Source: Amycolatopsis arida (GTDB taxonomy: Bacteria > Actinomycetota > Actinomycetes > Mycobacteriales > Pseudonocardiaceae). From it: DNA of 64,000 nucleotides. The stretch spans positions 421,160-485,159 of the forward strand of contig NZ_FOWW01000002.1 in NCBI RefSeq assembly GCF_900115565.1, written 5' to 3'. Under the pieces are notes generated by a model, which saw only the letters and a program-made list of their open reading frames with translations, made no database searches and was not told the origin of the DNA. Positions 9,711-18,680 of the stretch are shown here, one piece after another; the first letter of the stretch is position 1, and each line of letters starts with the position of its first letter. The position numbers and the translations under genes are program-made.

Positions 9711-10913
9711 TCAGAGGACGGTGAAGCCGGCGCGTTGCAGTTCGGTGGCCACCTCGGCGCAGTGCTGCGAGCCGCGGGTCTCCAGGTTCAGCGCCACCTC
9801 GACCTCACCCAGCGCCAGCCGGCCGGAGATCCGCGAGTGCTCGACGTCCAGCACGTTCGCGCCCAGTTCGCTCACCCTGGTCAGCACCCCGGCCAGCGAG
9901 CCCGGCCGGTCCGGCACCAGCAGCCGCAGCTTCAGGTAGCGCCCGCCGGCGGTCATGCCGTGCTGGATGATCTGCAACAGCAGCAGCGGGTCCACGTTGC
10001 CGCCGGACAGCACGGCGACCACCGGTCCGGTGAACGCGCCGTCGTGCTCCAGCAGCGCCGCGACACCGGCCGCCCCCGCGGGCTCCACCACCAGCTTGCG
10101 CCGTTCCAGGCAGAGCAGCACCGCCCTGGACAGCGACTCCTCCGTCACCGTCAGCACGTCGTCGACCAGCGCGGACACGTGCGCGAAGCTCACCGGCCCC
10201 GGCCGGCCGACGGCGATCCCGTCGGCCATCGTCTGCAGGTCGGTGAGCCGCACCGGCTCGCCAGCGGCCAGCGACGGCGGGAACGCCGCCGCGGCCTCGG
10301 CCTGCACCCCGATCACCCGCACGTTCGGCCGCAACCCCTTGACGGCGCACGCCACCCCGCCGACCAGGCCACCGCCACCGGTGGGCACCAGCACCGTCCC
10401 GACGTCGGGGACCTGCTCGAGGATCTCCAGCCCGACCGTGCCCTGCCCGGCGATGATGTCCGGGTGGTCGAACGGGTGGATGAACACCGCGCCGGTGCGC
10501 TCGGCGAACGCGGTCGCCTCGGCCAGCGTCTCCTCGATCACCTCGCCGTGCAGGTGGACGTCGGCGCCGTAGCCGCGGGTGGCGGCCAGCTTGGGCAGCG
10601 GGGCCCGCTCCGGCATGAACACCGTGGCCTTGATCCCGAGCAGCGCGGCGGCCAGCGCGACGCCCTGGGCGTGGTTGCCGGCGCTGGCCGCGACCACCCC
10701 GCGCGAGCGCTCGGCCTCGCCGAGCCCGTGGATGCGGGTGTAGGCGCCGCGGATCTTGAAAGAGCCGGTGCGCTGCAGGTTCTCGCACTTGAGGTGAACC
10801 GGCGTTTCGTGCCGCTTCCGCAGGTCCCGCGCGTGCTCCATGGGCGTCCGGCGGACCACGTCGGCGAGCAGGGCGCGCGCCTCGCGGATCCGGTCGACGC
10901 TGACGAGTTGCAT
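9711..10913 (-). CDS. ilvA: Threonine ammonia-lyase with ACT domain
   Basis: 400 residues. PLP-dependent deamination of threonine to 2-oxobutanoate, feeding isoleucine synthesis. The PLP lysine is in GSFKIRGAY (Lys53), the phosphate-binding loop is VPTGGGGLVGG, and a single ACT regulatory domain occupies about residues 325-400 (LLVPDRPGSLAGVLTRV). This is the short, one-ACT form. Its stop is only 12 nt from that of convergent hppD, with no terminator hairpin between. No clear ribosome site precedes ATG 10913. Confidence 0.94.
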   Translation of the reverse strand: MQLVSVDRIREARALLADVVRRTPMEHARDLRKRHETPVHLKCENLQRTGSFKIRGAYTRIHGLGEAERSRGVVAASAGNHAQGVALAAALLGIKATVFMPERAPLPKLAATRGYGADVHLHGEVIEETLAEATAFAERTGAVFIHPFDHPDIIAGQGTVGLEILEQVPDVGTVLVPTGGGGLVGGVACAVKGLRPNVRVIGVQAEAAAAFPPSLAAGEPVRLTDLQTMADGIAVGRPGPVSFAHVSALVDDVLTVTEESLSRAVLLCLERRKLVVEPAGAAGVAALLEHDGAFTGPVVAVLSGGNVDPLLLLQIIQHGMTAGGRYLKLRLLVPDRPGSLAGVLTRVSELGANVLDVEHSRISGRLALGEVEVALNLETRGSQHCAEVATELQRAGFTVL

Positions 10914-11073
10914 GCCCCGGATGATGCCACCCTGCCCAGGGGTTCGCGGCGCGGATACCGACGAAGCTCGGTCCCCCGCGGCGCCGCGACCCGGTAGGCT
11001 GGGCAGCACACCCCGTTCACACATCGTGGTTCGGCACGGGGTCGAGCCGCCCGACAGCGAACAGGAGCATCGG

Positions 11074-11343
11074 ATGACCTCCCGCAGGATCCGCGCCTCG
11101 CGCACCGCCGGCGTGTTTCCGCTGCTCGTGGGGGTCACCTCGGCGCTGGCACTGACCGGGGCGGCGTTCTACACGGTGGAAAAGGCCGGCTGCGGCGACC
11201 CCGGCCAGTACGTCCGCCACGACAGCCACGTCGAGCTGGTCGGCGGCTGCGTCGACGGCGCGAAGCTGCCGCACACCGACCCGCGCGAGCCGAGCTCCGC
11301 CGGCCCCGCCGGTGCCGGCGGCGCACACAACTACCGCCCCTGA
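11074..11343 (+). CDS. Small hypothetical exported or membrane-anchored protein
   Basis: 89 residues. An Arg-rich start, one hydrophobic segment (FPLLVGVTSALALTGAAFYTV, about residues 15-35) and a short Gly/Ala/Pro-rich tail with two Cys (AGCGDPG, GGCVDG) that could form a disulfide outside the cell. ATG 11074 has AGGAG 6 nt upstream. I do not recognise the family. Confidence 0.65.
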   Translation: MTSRRIRASRTAGVFPLLVGVTSALALTGAAFYTVEKAGCGDPGQYVRHDSHVELVGGCVDGAKLPHTDPREPSSAGPAGAGGAHNYRP

Positions 11344-11376
11344 TCCGGTCGCGACGGCACAGCCGCGAGCCGCTCG

Positions 11377-12540
11377 CTATCGCTGGTCCAGCGCCTGGCG
11401 GAGGTCGGCGACCAGGTCGGCGGCGTCCTCGATGCCCACGGACAGTCGCAGGAGCTGGGCCGGCACCTGCAGCAGCGACCCGACGACGCTGGCGTGGGTC
11501 ATCCGGCCGGGGTGCTCGATCAGCGACTCGATGCCGCCGAGCGACTCGGCCAGGATGAACAGCCTCGTCCTGGCCGCGGCCGCCAACGCGGCCTCCTCGC
11601 CGTCGACGTGGTCGAACGACACCATGCCGCCGAACCGCCGCATCTGCTTGGCCGCCACGTCGTGCCCGGGGTGCTCGGCCAGGCCCGGGTAGTACACCTT
11701 GGCCACCTTGGGATGCGCCCGCAGCGCCTCGACCACACGCTCGGCGTTGTCGCAGTGCCGCTCCATCCGCACCGACAACGTCTTCATCCCGCGCAGGGTC
11801 AACCACGCGTCGAACGCGCCCGGTACCGCGCCGGCGGCGTTGCGCAGGAAGAACAGCTGCTCGCGCAGCTCGGCGGAGTCGGTGACCACCGCGCCGCCGA
11901 CCACGTCGGAGTGCCCGCCGAGGTACTTGGTGGTGGAGTGCAGCACGACGTCCGCGCCGAGCGCCAGCGGGGTCTGCAGGTACGGCGTGGCGAAGGTGTT
12001 GTCGACCACCAGCCGGGCGCCGCCGTCCCGCGCGACGTCGGCCAGCGCCGCGATGTCGGCCACGCCGAGCAGCGGGTTGGTCGGCGTCTCGCACCACACC
12101 AGCTTGGTCTCCGGGCGCAGCGCGACCCGCACCTCGTCCACATCGGACAGGGCGGCGACGGAGTAGGTGACGCCCCAGTGGGTGAGCACCTTGTCGATCA
12201 GCCGGAACGTGCCGCCGTAGACGTCGTTGCCCAGCACCAGGTGGTCGCCGGGGCGCAGGGTGGCCCGCAGCACGGCGTCGGAGGCGGCCATCCCGGAGGC
12301 GAAGGCGAGGCAGTTCCGGCCGCCCTCCAGCGCGGCCAGCGCCTCCTCCAGTGCGGTGCGGGTGGGGTTCGCGGTGCGCGAGTACTCGTAGTCGCCCTCG
12401 CGGGTGCCGCCGACCCCGTCCTGCGCGTAGGTCGAGGTCTGGTAGATCGGCACGATCACCGCGCCGGTCCGCGGATCGGGCTCCTGCCCGACATGGATGG
12501 CGCGGGTGGTGAAGCCGAGCGTGGCGGGGTCGTCAACCAT
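11377..12540 (-). CDS. metB: Cystathionine gamma-synthase
   Basis: 387 residues, Cys/Met-metabolism PLP enzyme. Condenses an O-acyl-homoserine with cysteine in methionine synthesis. PLP lysine Lys205 in HSTTKYLGGHSD; substrate motifs YEYSRTANPTR and ESLGGIESLIEHPGRMTH. Position next to the pra-like array and cbs repeats the M. tuberculosis order metB-pra-cbs and supports metB over a gamma-lyase. The ATG lies 6 nt from a TAGGGT hexamer, so the mRNA is probably leaderless. Confidence 0.9.
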   Translation of the reverse strand: MVDDPATLGFTTRAIHVGQEPDPRTGAVIVPIYQTSTYAQDGVGGTREGDYEYSRTANPTRTALEEALAALEGGRNCLAFASGMAASDAVLRATLRPGDHLVLGNDVYGGTFRLIDKVLTHWGVTYSVAALSDVDEVRVALRPETKLVWCETPTNPLLGVADIAALADVARDGGARLVVDNTFATPYLQTPLALGADVVLHSTTKYLGGHSDVVGGAVVTDSAELREQLFFLRNAAGAVPGAFDAWLTLRGMKTLSVRMERHCDNAERVVEALRAHPKVAKVYYPGLAEHPGHDVAAKQMRRFGGMVSFDHVDGEEAALAAAARTRLFILAESLGGIESLIEHPGRMTHASVVGSLLQVPAQLLRLSVGIEDAADLVADLRQALDQR

Positions 12541-12546
12541 GCGCCC

Positions 12547-12552
12547 ACCCTA
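12547..12552 (-). promoter_or_regulatory. Leaderless -10 for metB
   Basis: TAGGGT on the minus strand, 6 nt before the metB ATG; no ribosome site is present between. Confidence 0.55.
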
Positions 12553-12563
12553 CGGCCGGGCGG

Positions 12564-13016
12564 TCACCAGCCGTCGCCGGGCGGGGGGTACGTGCTGGCC
12601 GGGCCCTCGGCCAGCCACCGACCGGTGGCGGGCACGGTCGCCAGGACCAACGTCGCCAGCGCGGGGACGCCGAGCAGCAACACCGCGGCGCCGACCAGCC
12701 GGGCATCGCCGACCGCCGTGCCGAACACGGCCGCCAGCACGTAGAGCAGCACGGCGAGCCCGCTGCCGGCGGCCACCAGCACCCGGCCGGCCGGTCGGCG
12801 AGTGAGCAGCAGCAGTGCGCCGCCGGCGAGCAGGGCCACCAGCACGACGTTGCCCACCAGCGTGGCGACCACCGCCGCGGTGGTGGCGCCGCGGGACAGC
12901 GCGAGCACCCCACCGACCACCCCGATCAGGTGGAACAGGGCACCGAGCAGGGCCAGCACGCCCGCGGCCACGGCGGTCGCGGGGGCGGCCGGTCCCGGCC
13001 GGCCGCTCACCGCCAT
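12564..13016 (-). CDS. Pra-array membrane protein 1 (Ala/Val-rich, four helices)
   Basis: 150 residues, almost all membrane: helices at about 9-32, 42-63, 72-92 and 98-119, followed by VPATGRWLAEGPASTYPPPG. The PATGRW motif after the last helix is shared with the other array members. It starts inside the 3' end of the preceding gene (10-bp overlap), so the two are translationally coupled. It has lost the long Pro/Gly-rich tail of its relatives. Function unknown. Confidence 0.75.
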   Translation of the reverse strand: MAVSGRPGPAAPATAVAAGVLALLGALFHLIGVVGGVLALSRGATTAAVVATLVGNVVLVALLAGGALLLLTRRPAGRVLVAAGSGLAVLLYVLAAVFGTAVGDARLVGAAVLLLGVPALATLVLATVPATGRWLAEGPASTYPPPGDGW

Positions 13017-13684
13017 GCCGGCGGCGGACCGTACGCGGTCGGTGCCGGCGCGCGGTGCCGCAGGTAGCGGAACGTCGGCGGCAGCACCGCCAGCAGCAAC
13101 ACCACCGGCGCGAACGCGAGGGTGCCGATGCGGCTGAGGCCGTCGACCCTGTCCCACTCGAGCACCAGCTCGAAGTAGAGCTCGTACGCCGTGTCCAGCA
13201 ACACCGGCTCCAGCAGCACCGCGGCGACGCCGAGTACCGCGCCGACGATCAGCAGCACGGCGCCGACCACCACCCGGAAGAAGGTCAACAGCGATCCGAA
13301 CAGCAAGAGGACCGTGGCGCCGAGGTACAGCCCGAGCGCGGCCAGCGCGCCACCCCCCTGCCGGTCCAGCCCGAACTCGACGAACACCCACACCGGGAGG
13401 TAACCGGCCAGTCCGGCGACCACCAGCCCGAGCAGGGCGGCGAGGATCGCCGTCGCCGGGTTGGGCCGCCGCGGCCCGCCGTGGTGGGCAGGGGCGCCGT
13501 AACCGGGCCCGGGGTAGCCCACGCCCGGTCCGGCCGCGGGATAGCCCTGGCCAGCGGCGACGTAGCCGTGCCCCGCGCTGGGATAACCCTGGCCGCCGCC
13601 GGGATGGCCCTGGCCGGCGCCAGGGTGGCCCTGACCGGGGCCGGGTTGGCCGGGATGAGCCGGGTGGCCGTACGGGTTGGTCAC
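13007..13684 (-). CDS. Pra-array membrane protein 2 (N-terminal Gly/Pro/His repeats)
   Basis: 225 residues. Residues 1-65 are a low-complexity GQGHPG/GQGYP repeat; four membrane segments follow (about 75-98, 110-135, 137-160, 185-207). The arrangement of a Pro-rich tail plus a membrane domain is that of the mycobacterial proline-rich antigen Pra. GTG 13684 (TNPYGHP) and GTG 13696 are both in frame; the former gives the more usual start. It differs from its neighbours in lacking the PATGRW motif. Confidence 0.75.
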   Translation of the reverse strand: MTNPYGHPAHPGQPGPGQGHPGAGQGHPGGGQGYPSAGHGYVAAGQGYPAAGPGVGYPGPGYGAPAHHGGPRRPNPATAILAALLGLVVAGLAGYLPVWVFVEFGLDRQGGGALAALGLYLGATVLLLFGSLLTFFRVVVGAVLLIVGAVLGVAAVLLEPVLLDTAYELYFELVLEWDRVDGLSRIGTLAFAPVVLLLAVLPPTFRYLRHRAPAPTAYGPPPAWR

Positions 13685-13766
13685 GGACTCCCCCACGAGC
13701 GCGCGGTGGTTCGGGTCGCGCCCACCTTAGCCGGGCCCGCCCGCGGAGCGCGTGTCGCCGGGATGG

Positions 13767-14531
13767 TCAGCTCGCCGGACCACCCGGCTGCCCGGAGGTC
13801 CCTGGCTGGGGCGTGCCGGGGTACGTGCCGAGCTGGCCGTAGGCACCGGGCTGGCCGTACCCGGTCGGCTGCGGGAACGGGCCGGACTGCGGGTAGCCGG
13901 GCGGCTGGGCCGGCTGGGTCGGCCCGCCCGCGGCCTGCCTGCCGTAGGCGCACCAGCGGCCGGTGGCCGGCACCGCGGCGAGGATCAGCGTCGCGATCGC
14001 CGGAACCGAGGTGATGATCGCGAAGATCACGGTGAACCCGATGGCGATGTCCGACGCGAGCTCCGCGTCCTGGCTGGACGTACCCGGGAGTGCCGACGTG
14101 ACGTCGGCGGCGAGCGTCGAGCCGACGACCACGCTGGCGATGTTCAGCACGATCACCGCGGCGCAGCCGGCGACCACCAGCCAGCGGCCCGGCGACTTCT
14201 TCACGAACAGCAGCACGCCACCGGTGATCAACAACGCCACCACCACGAGCTGGGCGACGCCGGAGACGACACCGTAGGTCTGCGCCCAGTCCGGTACCGC
14301 GGTCTCGAGCGATCGCCGCTGCTCGGGAGTGATCGCCTCCTCGGCCAGCAGGGACTTCATCACCGAGACGATCGTGAACGACGAGATCGCGCTGTAGATC
14401 GCGAAGAGCCCGCCGAGCACGGCGAGCACGCCGGCGGTGATCGCGGTGCCACCGCTGGGCGGCCGCGCCGGGTCGATCTGCCCTGGCGCCGGCGGGAATC
14501 CGCTTGGCGCCGGGTACTGGGGGTAGCTCAT
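13767..14531 (-). CDS. Pra-array membrane protein 3
   Basis: 254 residues. Short PQYPAPSGFPPAPG lead, four helices (about 30-53, 80-105, 112-135, 165-190), then VPATGRWCAYGR and a long GYGQPGAYGQ-type tail. AGGAG precedes ATG 14531. Clearly paralogous to the genes on either side, with related helix 1 (TAITAGVLAVLGGLF) and the PATGRW motif. Probably an envelope protein of unknown function. Confidence 0.78.
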   Translation of the reverse strand: MSYPQYPAPSGFPPAPGQIDPARPPSGGTAITAGVLAVLGGLFAIYSAISSFTIVSVMKSLLAEEAITPEQRRSLETAVPDWAQTYGVVSGVAQLVVVALLITGGVLLFVKKSPGRWLVVAGCAAVIVLNIASVVVGSTLAADVTSALPGTSSQDAELASDIAIGFTVIFAIITSVPAIATLILAAVPATGRWCAYGRQAAGGPTQPAQPPGYPQSGPFPQPTGYGQPGAYGQLGTYPGTPQPGTSGQPGGPAS

Positions 14532-14637
14532 CCGCGCTCCTGTCCTTCGTTCCAACACCGCGGGGAAAGGGTCGGCCCACCGTAACGGTTCACGCCGCGG
14601 CTCGCGGGTGGTTTCGACACTCTCGGCCGAATGGCGG

Positions 14638-15303
14638 TCACCACCGCCGGGGCGGCGGCGCACCTGGCGGCGGGTGGCCGTGTCCGGCCGGCGGCCAGTG
14701 ACCCCAGTGCTGCCCCTGCGGCGGGTGGCCCCATGACTGCCCGCCGGAAGGGAAGCCGCCTGGGGGCGGGCCCGCGGGCGGGCGCCGGCGAGCCGCACAC
14801 CACCGGACGGTGGCCGGCGACGCGGCCGCCACCACCATCGCCACGGCGAGTGCCGCCACGATCGCCAGCAGCGTGCCGAAGACCCAGGCCTCCGGGCGCT
14901 CGAAGTACTCGGCCAGTTCCGCTCCGGGCAGCGACAGGGGGAAGATCCCGGGACCGTCCGCCAGCAGCACGACGATCCCCACCAGGTTCAGCACCGTGAC
15001 CACCGCACCACTCGCGACGACCACCCACCGGGCACCCGCCCTCCCCGCCAGCAGCGCGGCACCTCCCCCGACCAGGGCAGCGGCGACGAGGGCGTACCCG
15101 CAGCCGAGGAGGATCGGGTACGCGTGCGGCCGCGCGTCGCCGAGGATCCAGTCCGCGGCGTCGGATCCGAGCAGGTCGGCGCCACGCAGAGTGAGCAGGG
15201 CACCGACGGCGAGCGCGAGCGCGCCGGCGGTGGTCGCGACGCCGGCGCCCGGTGGCCGGCCGCGGTACGCCGGCCATCCGGCCGGCGGAGGGGGATGGTT
15301 CAT
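14638..15303 (-). CDS. Pra-array membrane protein 4
   Basis: 221 residues. N-terminal NHPPPPAGWPAYRG, four helices (about 22-40, 58-80, 86-108, 140-163), then SPATVRWCAARRRPP and a Pro/Gly/His tail ending GHPPPGAPPPRRW. The PAT-x-RWCA junction matches array protein 3. It lies downstream of array protein 5, from which it is separated by a strong hairpin. Function unknown. Confidence 0.78.
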   Translation of the reverse strand: MNHPPPPAGWPAYRGRPPGAGVATTAGALALAVGALLTLRGADLLGSDAADWILGDARPHAYPILLGCGYALVAAALVGGGAALLAGRAGARWVVVASGAVVTVLNLVGIVVLLADGPGIFPLSLPGAELAEYFERPEAWVFGTLLAIVAALAVAMVVAAASPATVRWCAARRRPPAGPPPGGFPSGGQSWGHPPQGQHWGHWPPAGHGHPPPGAPPPRRW

Positions 15304-15340
15304 CCGCGCTCCCGTGCTCCTCGCCTGGTCGTTCCGACGG

Positions 15341-15374
15341 CGGTGCCCCCGGCCGATGTCGACCGGGGGCACCG
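15341..15374 (-). terminator. Hairpin between pra-array genes 5 and 4
   Basis: Perfect 12-bp stem CGGTGCCCCCGG/CCGGGGGCACCG with a 10-nt loop, 18 nt past the stop of the upstream gene. It could separate or attenuate the two genes. Confidence 0.6.
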
Positions 15375-15391
15375 CAGGAAAGCTCAGGACG

Positions 15392-16879
15392 TCACCACTG
15401 CTGCGGAGGCTGCTGGCCGTACCCGCCCTGCTGGCCGGGCTGACCGGGCTGACCGGGCTGGCCGGGCTGACCGGGTTGGCCGGGTTGGCCGTAGCCGCCG
15501 GGCTGCCCCGGCTGCGGGAAGCCGCCGCTCTGCGGGTTGTGCCCACCCGGCTGCCCGAAGCCACCCGGCTGCTGGCCGTATCCGCCGGGCTGCCCCGGCT
15601 GCGGGAAGCCGCCGCTCTGCGGGTTGTGCCCGCCGGGCTGGCCGTAACCGGGCGGCGGGAAGCCACCGGGCGGCGGGCCCTGCGGCGGGCCGCCGTACGG
15701 GCCGGGCTGACCGAAGCCACCACCGGGCGGCGGGCCGAACCCGCCGGGACCGCCGTAGCCGCCACCCGCGGCGCCGCCGCCGGCCAGCCCGAGGACCCGG
15801 GCGGTGGCCGGGATCAGCGCGACGGCACCGATGCCGAGCACCAGCACACCCATGATCAGGTACAGCACCGGCGTGCCGACCGCGGGCATGCCGGGGATCT
15901 CCCGGTCGGGCGTGGTGCCGATGAGCAGCAGGATGCCGAACACCGCCAGCAGCGCCCCGCCGGCCGTGGTGACGATCGGCGCGATCTTCTTGAGCGGGTC
16001 GCGGCCCAGCACGGCGAGTACGAGCAGCACGCCACCGGCCAGTGCCACCACGGACGCGATCAGGATGAGCACGACGTACAGGGTGAGGGTGCCGACCGAG
16101 GCGATGCCGATGCTGTCCAGCGCCTGGTCGATCTGGTCGTCGGACATCCCACCGGGCACGCTGCCCTGGATGCTGCTCCTGATGCTGGTGATGTCGCTGA
16201 GGTCGACGAAGGCGAAGATCAGCGAGATCAGGCCGAGCAACGCCGCCGCACCGCCGGCGATCAGGCCGAAGAGCTGGTTGCCGCCGCGACCGGGGCCGGC
16301 CGGCGCACCGAACGGCGGCGGGCCGCCGAACCCGCCGGGCTGACCCGGGGGCGGACCCTGCGGCGGCTGCTGGCCGAAGCCCGGCTGTCCGAACCCGCCG
16401 GGCTGGCCCGGCTGCCCCGGACCCTGCTGGCCGAACTGGCCGTGCTGACCGAACTGGCCGGGCGGCTGCTGACCGAACCCGCCCTGCTGCTGGCCGAAGC
16501 CCTGCGGGTTCATCGCCGCCGGGTTGTCCGCCGCGCTCGGCGGGGGCGCGTACGGGATGGCCGGCGGCTGCTGGTCCGGCGGCACGAGCTGGGTGGAGTC
16601 GGAGTTCTCGCCCTGCCCGCCCTGACCACCGCCCGCGTCGGACTGCTGCCCAGTGGACGACCCGGACTCGCCGGGCCGCGCCGGCTGCACGACCTGCGTC
16701 GGTTCCGGGCTGTCGCCGAACTGCCCGCCCTGCGATTGCGACTGGCCGGGCTGGACGACCTGCGTCGGCTCCGCGGAGCCGAACGGGCTGTCTTGCTGGG
16801 GTTGTTGTGGGCCGGACTGGCCCTGTGGCGGCTGCTGACCACCACCCCAAGGCTGGTTGGGTGGCTGCGGAGCACTCAT
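15392..16879 (-). CDS. Pra-array membrane protein 5 (large, Gln/Gly/Pro-rich both ends)
   Basis: 495 residues. Residues 1-205 are disordered Gln/Pro/Gly-rich with two copies of EPTQVVQP; four helices lie at about 210-235, 268-295, 302-325 and 335-360; [10 protein letters not shown] marks the end of the last one. [20 protein letters not shown]-type tail fills residues 370-495. The tail contains a 50-bp exact DNA duplication. The EPTQVV motif resembles short FHA-recognised Thr motifs seen in other actinobacterial membrane proteins, an inference only. Confidence 0.8.
   Translation of the reverse strand: MSAPQPPNQPWGGGQQPPQGQSGPQQPQQDSPFGSAEPTQVVQPGQSQSQGGQFGDSPEPTQVVQPARPGESGSSTGQQSDAGGGQGGQGENSDSTQLVPPDQQPPAIPYAPPPSAADNPAAMNPQGFGQQQGGFGQQPPGQFGQHGQFGQQGPGQPGQPGGFGQPGFGQQPPQGPPPGQPGGFGGPPPFGAPAGPGRGGNQLFGLIAGGAAALLGLISLIFAFVDLSDITSIRSSIQGSVPGGMSDDQIDQALDSIGIASVGTLTLYVVLILIASVVALAGGVLLVLAVLGRDPLKKIAPIVTTAGGALLAVFGILLLIGTTPDREIPGMPAVGTPVLYLIMGVLVLGIGAVALIPATARVLGLAGGGAAGGGYGGPGGFGPPPGGGFGQPGPYGGPPQGPPPGGFPPPGYGQPGGHNPQSGGFPQPGQPGGYGQQPGGFGQPGGHNPQSGGFPQPGQPGGYGQPGQPGQPGQPGQPGQPGQQGGYGQQPPQQW
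15495..15631. repeat. 50-bp exact direct repeat within pra-array gene 5
   Basis: Copies at 15495-15544 and 15582-15631, offset by 87 bp (29 codons), encode the repeated [16 protein letters not shown] block of the tail. Confidence 0.85.
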
Positions 16880-17044
16880 GTGGGTGTTGAACCCCCTTGA
16901 CGAGGACCTGGTGGAATAGCTCGCGCACACGCTATCGGATGCCCAGGTCGGGCGCTCGTAACGCCCCGAAGTGGCATCCCGATGTCGCACGGTTGGCGCG
17001 CGCCCGTTGCCGACCCGCCCGGCTCGGCCACCACCACGGGCGGA

Positions 17045-17105
17045 CTCAGCGGCCCGGCTCGACGGACCGGCTCAGTGGCCCGGCTCGACGGCCCGGCTCA
17101 GCGGC
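17045..17105. repeat. 26-bp tandem repeat at the 3' end of cbs
   Basis: Units at 17045-17070 and 17071-17096, CTCAG(C/T)GGCCCGGCTCGACGG followed by (A/C)CCGG, plus the start of a third copy that contains the cbs stop codon. Confidence 0.75.
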
Positions 17106-18486
17106 CGGCGAGGAAGGCGAGCAGATCCTGCCGGGTCACCACGCCGGCCGGCTTGCCGTCCACCAGCACCAGTGCGCCGTCGGCGTTGGTCAGCGCCTTC
17201 ATCGCCGAGCTCACCTGCTCTCCCGCGCCGATGGTGGGCAGCGGCGGGGACATGTGCGTCTCCAGCCGGTCGGCGAGCGCGGCCTTGCCGGTGAACAGCG
17301 CCTCCAGCAGGTCGCGCTCGTTGACCGCGCCCACCACCTCGGCCGCCATCACCGGCGGCTCGGCGCTGACCACAGGCATCTGGCTGACCCCGAACTCGCG
17401 CAGGATCGCCACGGCCTCGGCGACCGTCTCGTTCGGATGGGTGTGCACGAGGTCGGGCAGCGAGCCGTCCTTGCGGCGCAGCACGTCACCGATGGTGGCG
17501 CCGGAGGAGTCCGGCGGCAGGAAGCCGTAGGAGGACATCCAGCGGTCGTTGAACACCTTGGTCAGGTAGCCGCGGCCACCGTCGGGCAGCAGCACGACGA
17601 TCACCGCGTCGGTGCGGCCCTCCCCCGCCAGCCGCTCGGCCAGCCGCTGCGCGGCGGCCACCGCCATCCCGCACGAGCCGCCGACCAGCAGCCCCTCCTC
17701 GCGCGCCAGCCGTCGGGTGACGTCGAAGGAGTCGGCATCGGAGATGGCGATGATCTCGTCGGCGATGTCCCGGTCATAGGTGTCCGGCCAGAAGTCCTCA
17801 CCGACGCCCTCGACCAGGTAGGGCCGCCCGGTCCCGCCGGAGTACACCGAGCCCTCGGGGTCGGCGCCGACGATCCGGACCTGCCCCTCGGACACCTCCT
17901 TGAGGTAGCGGCCGGTTCCGGTGATGGTGCCGCCGGTGCCGACGCCGGTGACGAAGTGGGTGATCCTCCCGTCGGTCTGCCGCCAGACCTCGGGGCCGGT
18001 GGAGTGGTAATGGCTCGCCGGGTTCTCCGGGTTGGCGTACTGGTTCGGCTTCCAGGCGCCCTCGATCTCGCCGACCAGGCGGTCGGAGACGTTGTAGTAG
18101 GACTCGGGGTGCTCCGGCGGCACCGCGGTCGGGCACACCACGACCTCGGCGCCGTAGGCCTTGAGCACGTTGCGCTTGTCCTCGCTGACCTTGTCCGGGC
18201 AGACGAACACGCAGCGGTAGCCCTTGCGCTGGGCCACCATCGCCAGCCCGACACCCGTGTTGCCGGAGGTCGGCTCCACGATCGTGCCGCCGGGGCGGAG
18301 CTCGCCGGAGCGCTCGGCGGCCTCGACCATCCGCAGCGCGATGCGGTCCTTCACGCTGCCGCCCGGGTTGAGGTACTCCACCTTGGCCAGCACCAGCGGG
18401 CCGTCCGCGAGGTGTGCGGTGAGCGCGTTCAGCTTGACCAGCGGGGTGTCGCCCACGAGGTCGACGATGTGTTCGGCGTAGTCCAC
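17098..18486 (-). CDS. cbs: Cystathionine beta-synthase
   Basis: 462 residues. Makes cystathionine from serine (or O-acetylserine) and homocysteine by PLP chemistry. PLP lysine Lys46 in NPGGSVKDR; phosphate loop GVGTGGTITGTGRYL; C-terminal pair of CBS domains from about residue 335 (TVAEAVAILREFGVSQMPVV). GTG 18486 (DYAEHIVDLVGDTPLV) is the standard start and lies 6 nt from a TACGCT hexamer. Syntenic with Rv1077. Confidence 0.92.
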   Translation of the reverse strand: MDYAEHIVDLVGDTPLVKLNALTAHLADGPLVLAKVEYLNPGGSVKDRIALRMVEAAERSGELRPGGTIVEPTSGNTGVGLAMVAQRKGYRCVFVCPDKVSEDKRNVLKAYGAEVVVCPTAVPPEHPESYYNVSDRLVGEIEGAWKPNQYANPENPASHYHSTGPEVWRQTDGRITHFVTGVGTGGTITGTGRYLKEVSEGQVRIVGADPEGSVYSGGTGRPYLVEGVGEDFWPDTYDRDIADEIIAISDADSFDVTRRLAREEGLLVGGSCGMAVAAAQRLAERLAGEGRTDAVIVVLLPDGGRGYLTKVFNDRWMSSYGFLPPDSSGATIGDVLRRKDGSLPDLVHTHPNETVAEAVAILREFGVSQMPVVSAEPPVMAAEVVGAVNERDLLEALFTGKAALADRLETHMSPPLPTIGAGEQVSSAMKALTNADGALVLVDGKPAGVVTRQDLLAFLAGR

Positions 18487-18492
18487 CCGCCC

Positions 18493-18498
18493 AGCGTA
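18493..18498 (-). promoter_or_regulatory. Leaderless -10 for cbs
   Basis: TACGCT on the minus strand, spacer GGGCGG, then the GTG start; no ribosome site. Confidence 0.55.
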
Positions 18499-18636
18499 GC
18501 TTCGAGAACGGACGGCGGCGTGCGGCGCCTCGGTGGGGTGGTGGCCGGGCGACGGGTGGATCCCCGTGGTCCTGGTCGCGTTCCGGTTTGCCCCGACCAC
18601 GCGAGGCGGCACGATGGACATCACGAGAGCGCAGTG

Positions 18637-18669
18637 CCGACCCGAAGCCGACCCGAAGCCGACCCGAAG
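18637..18669 (+). repeat. 11-bp tandem triplication ahead of the thiolase
   Basis: Three exact copies of CCGACCCGAAG; the last supplies the AAGGAG ribosome site of the downstream gene. Confidence 0.8.
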
Positions 18670-18680
18670 GAGCGTCCGCC

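Noticed and set aside
12541-12563. SAM or other riboswitch controlling metB
   Set aside because: The start codon lies 6 nt from a -10-like hexamer, so there is no room for a leader RNA.
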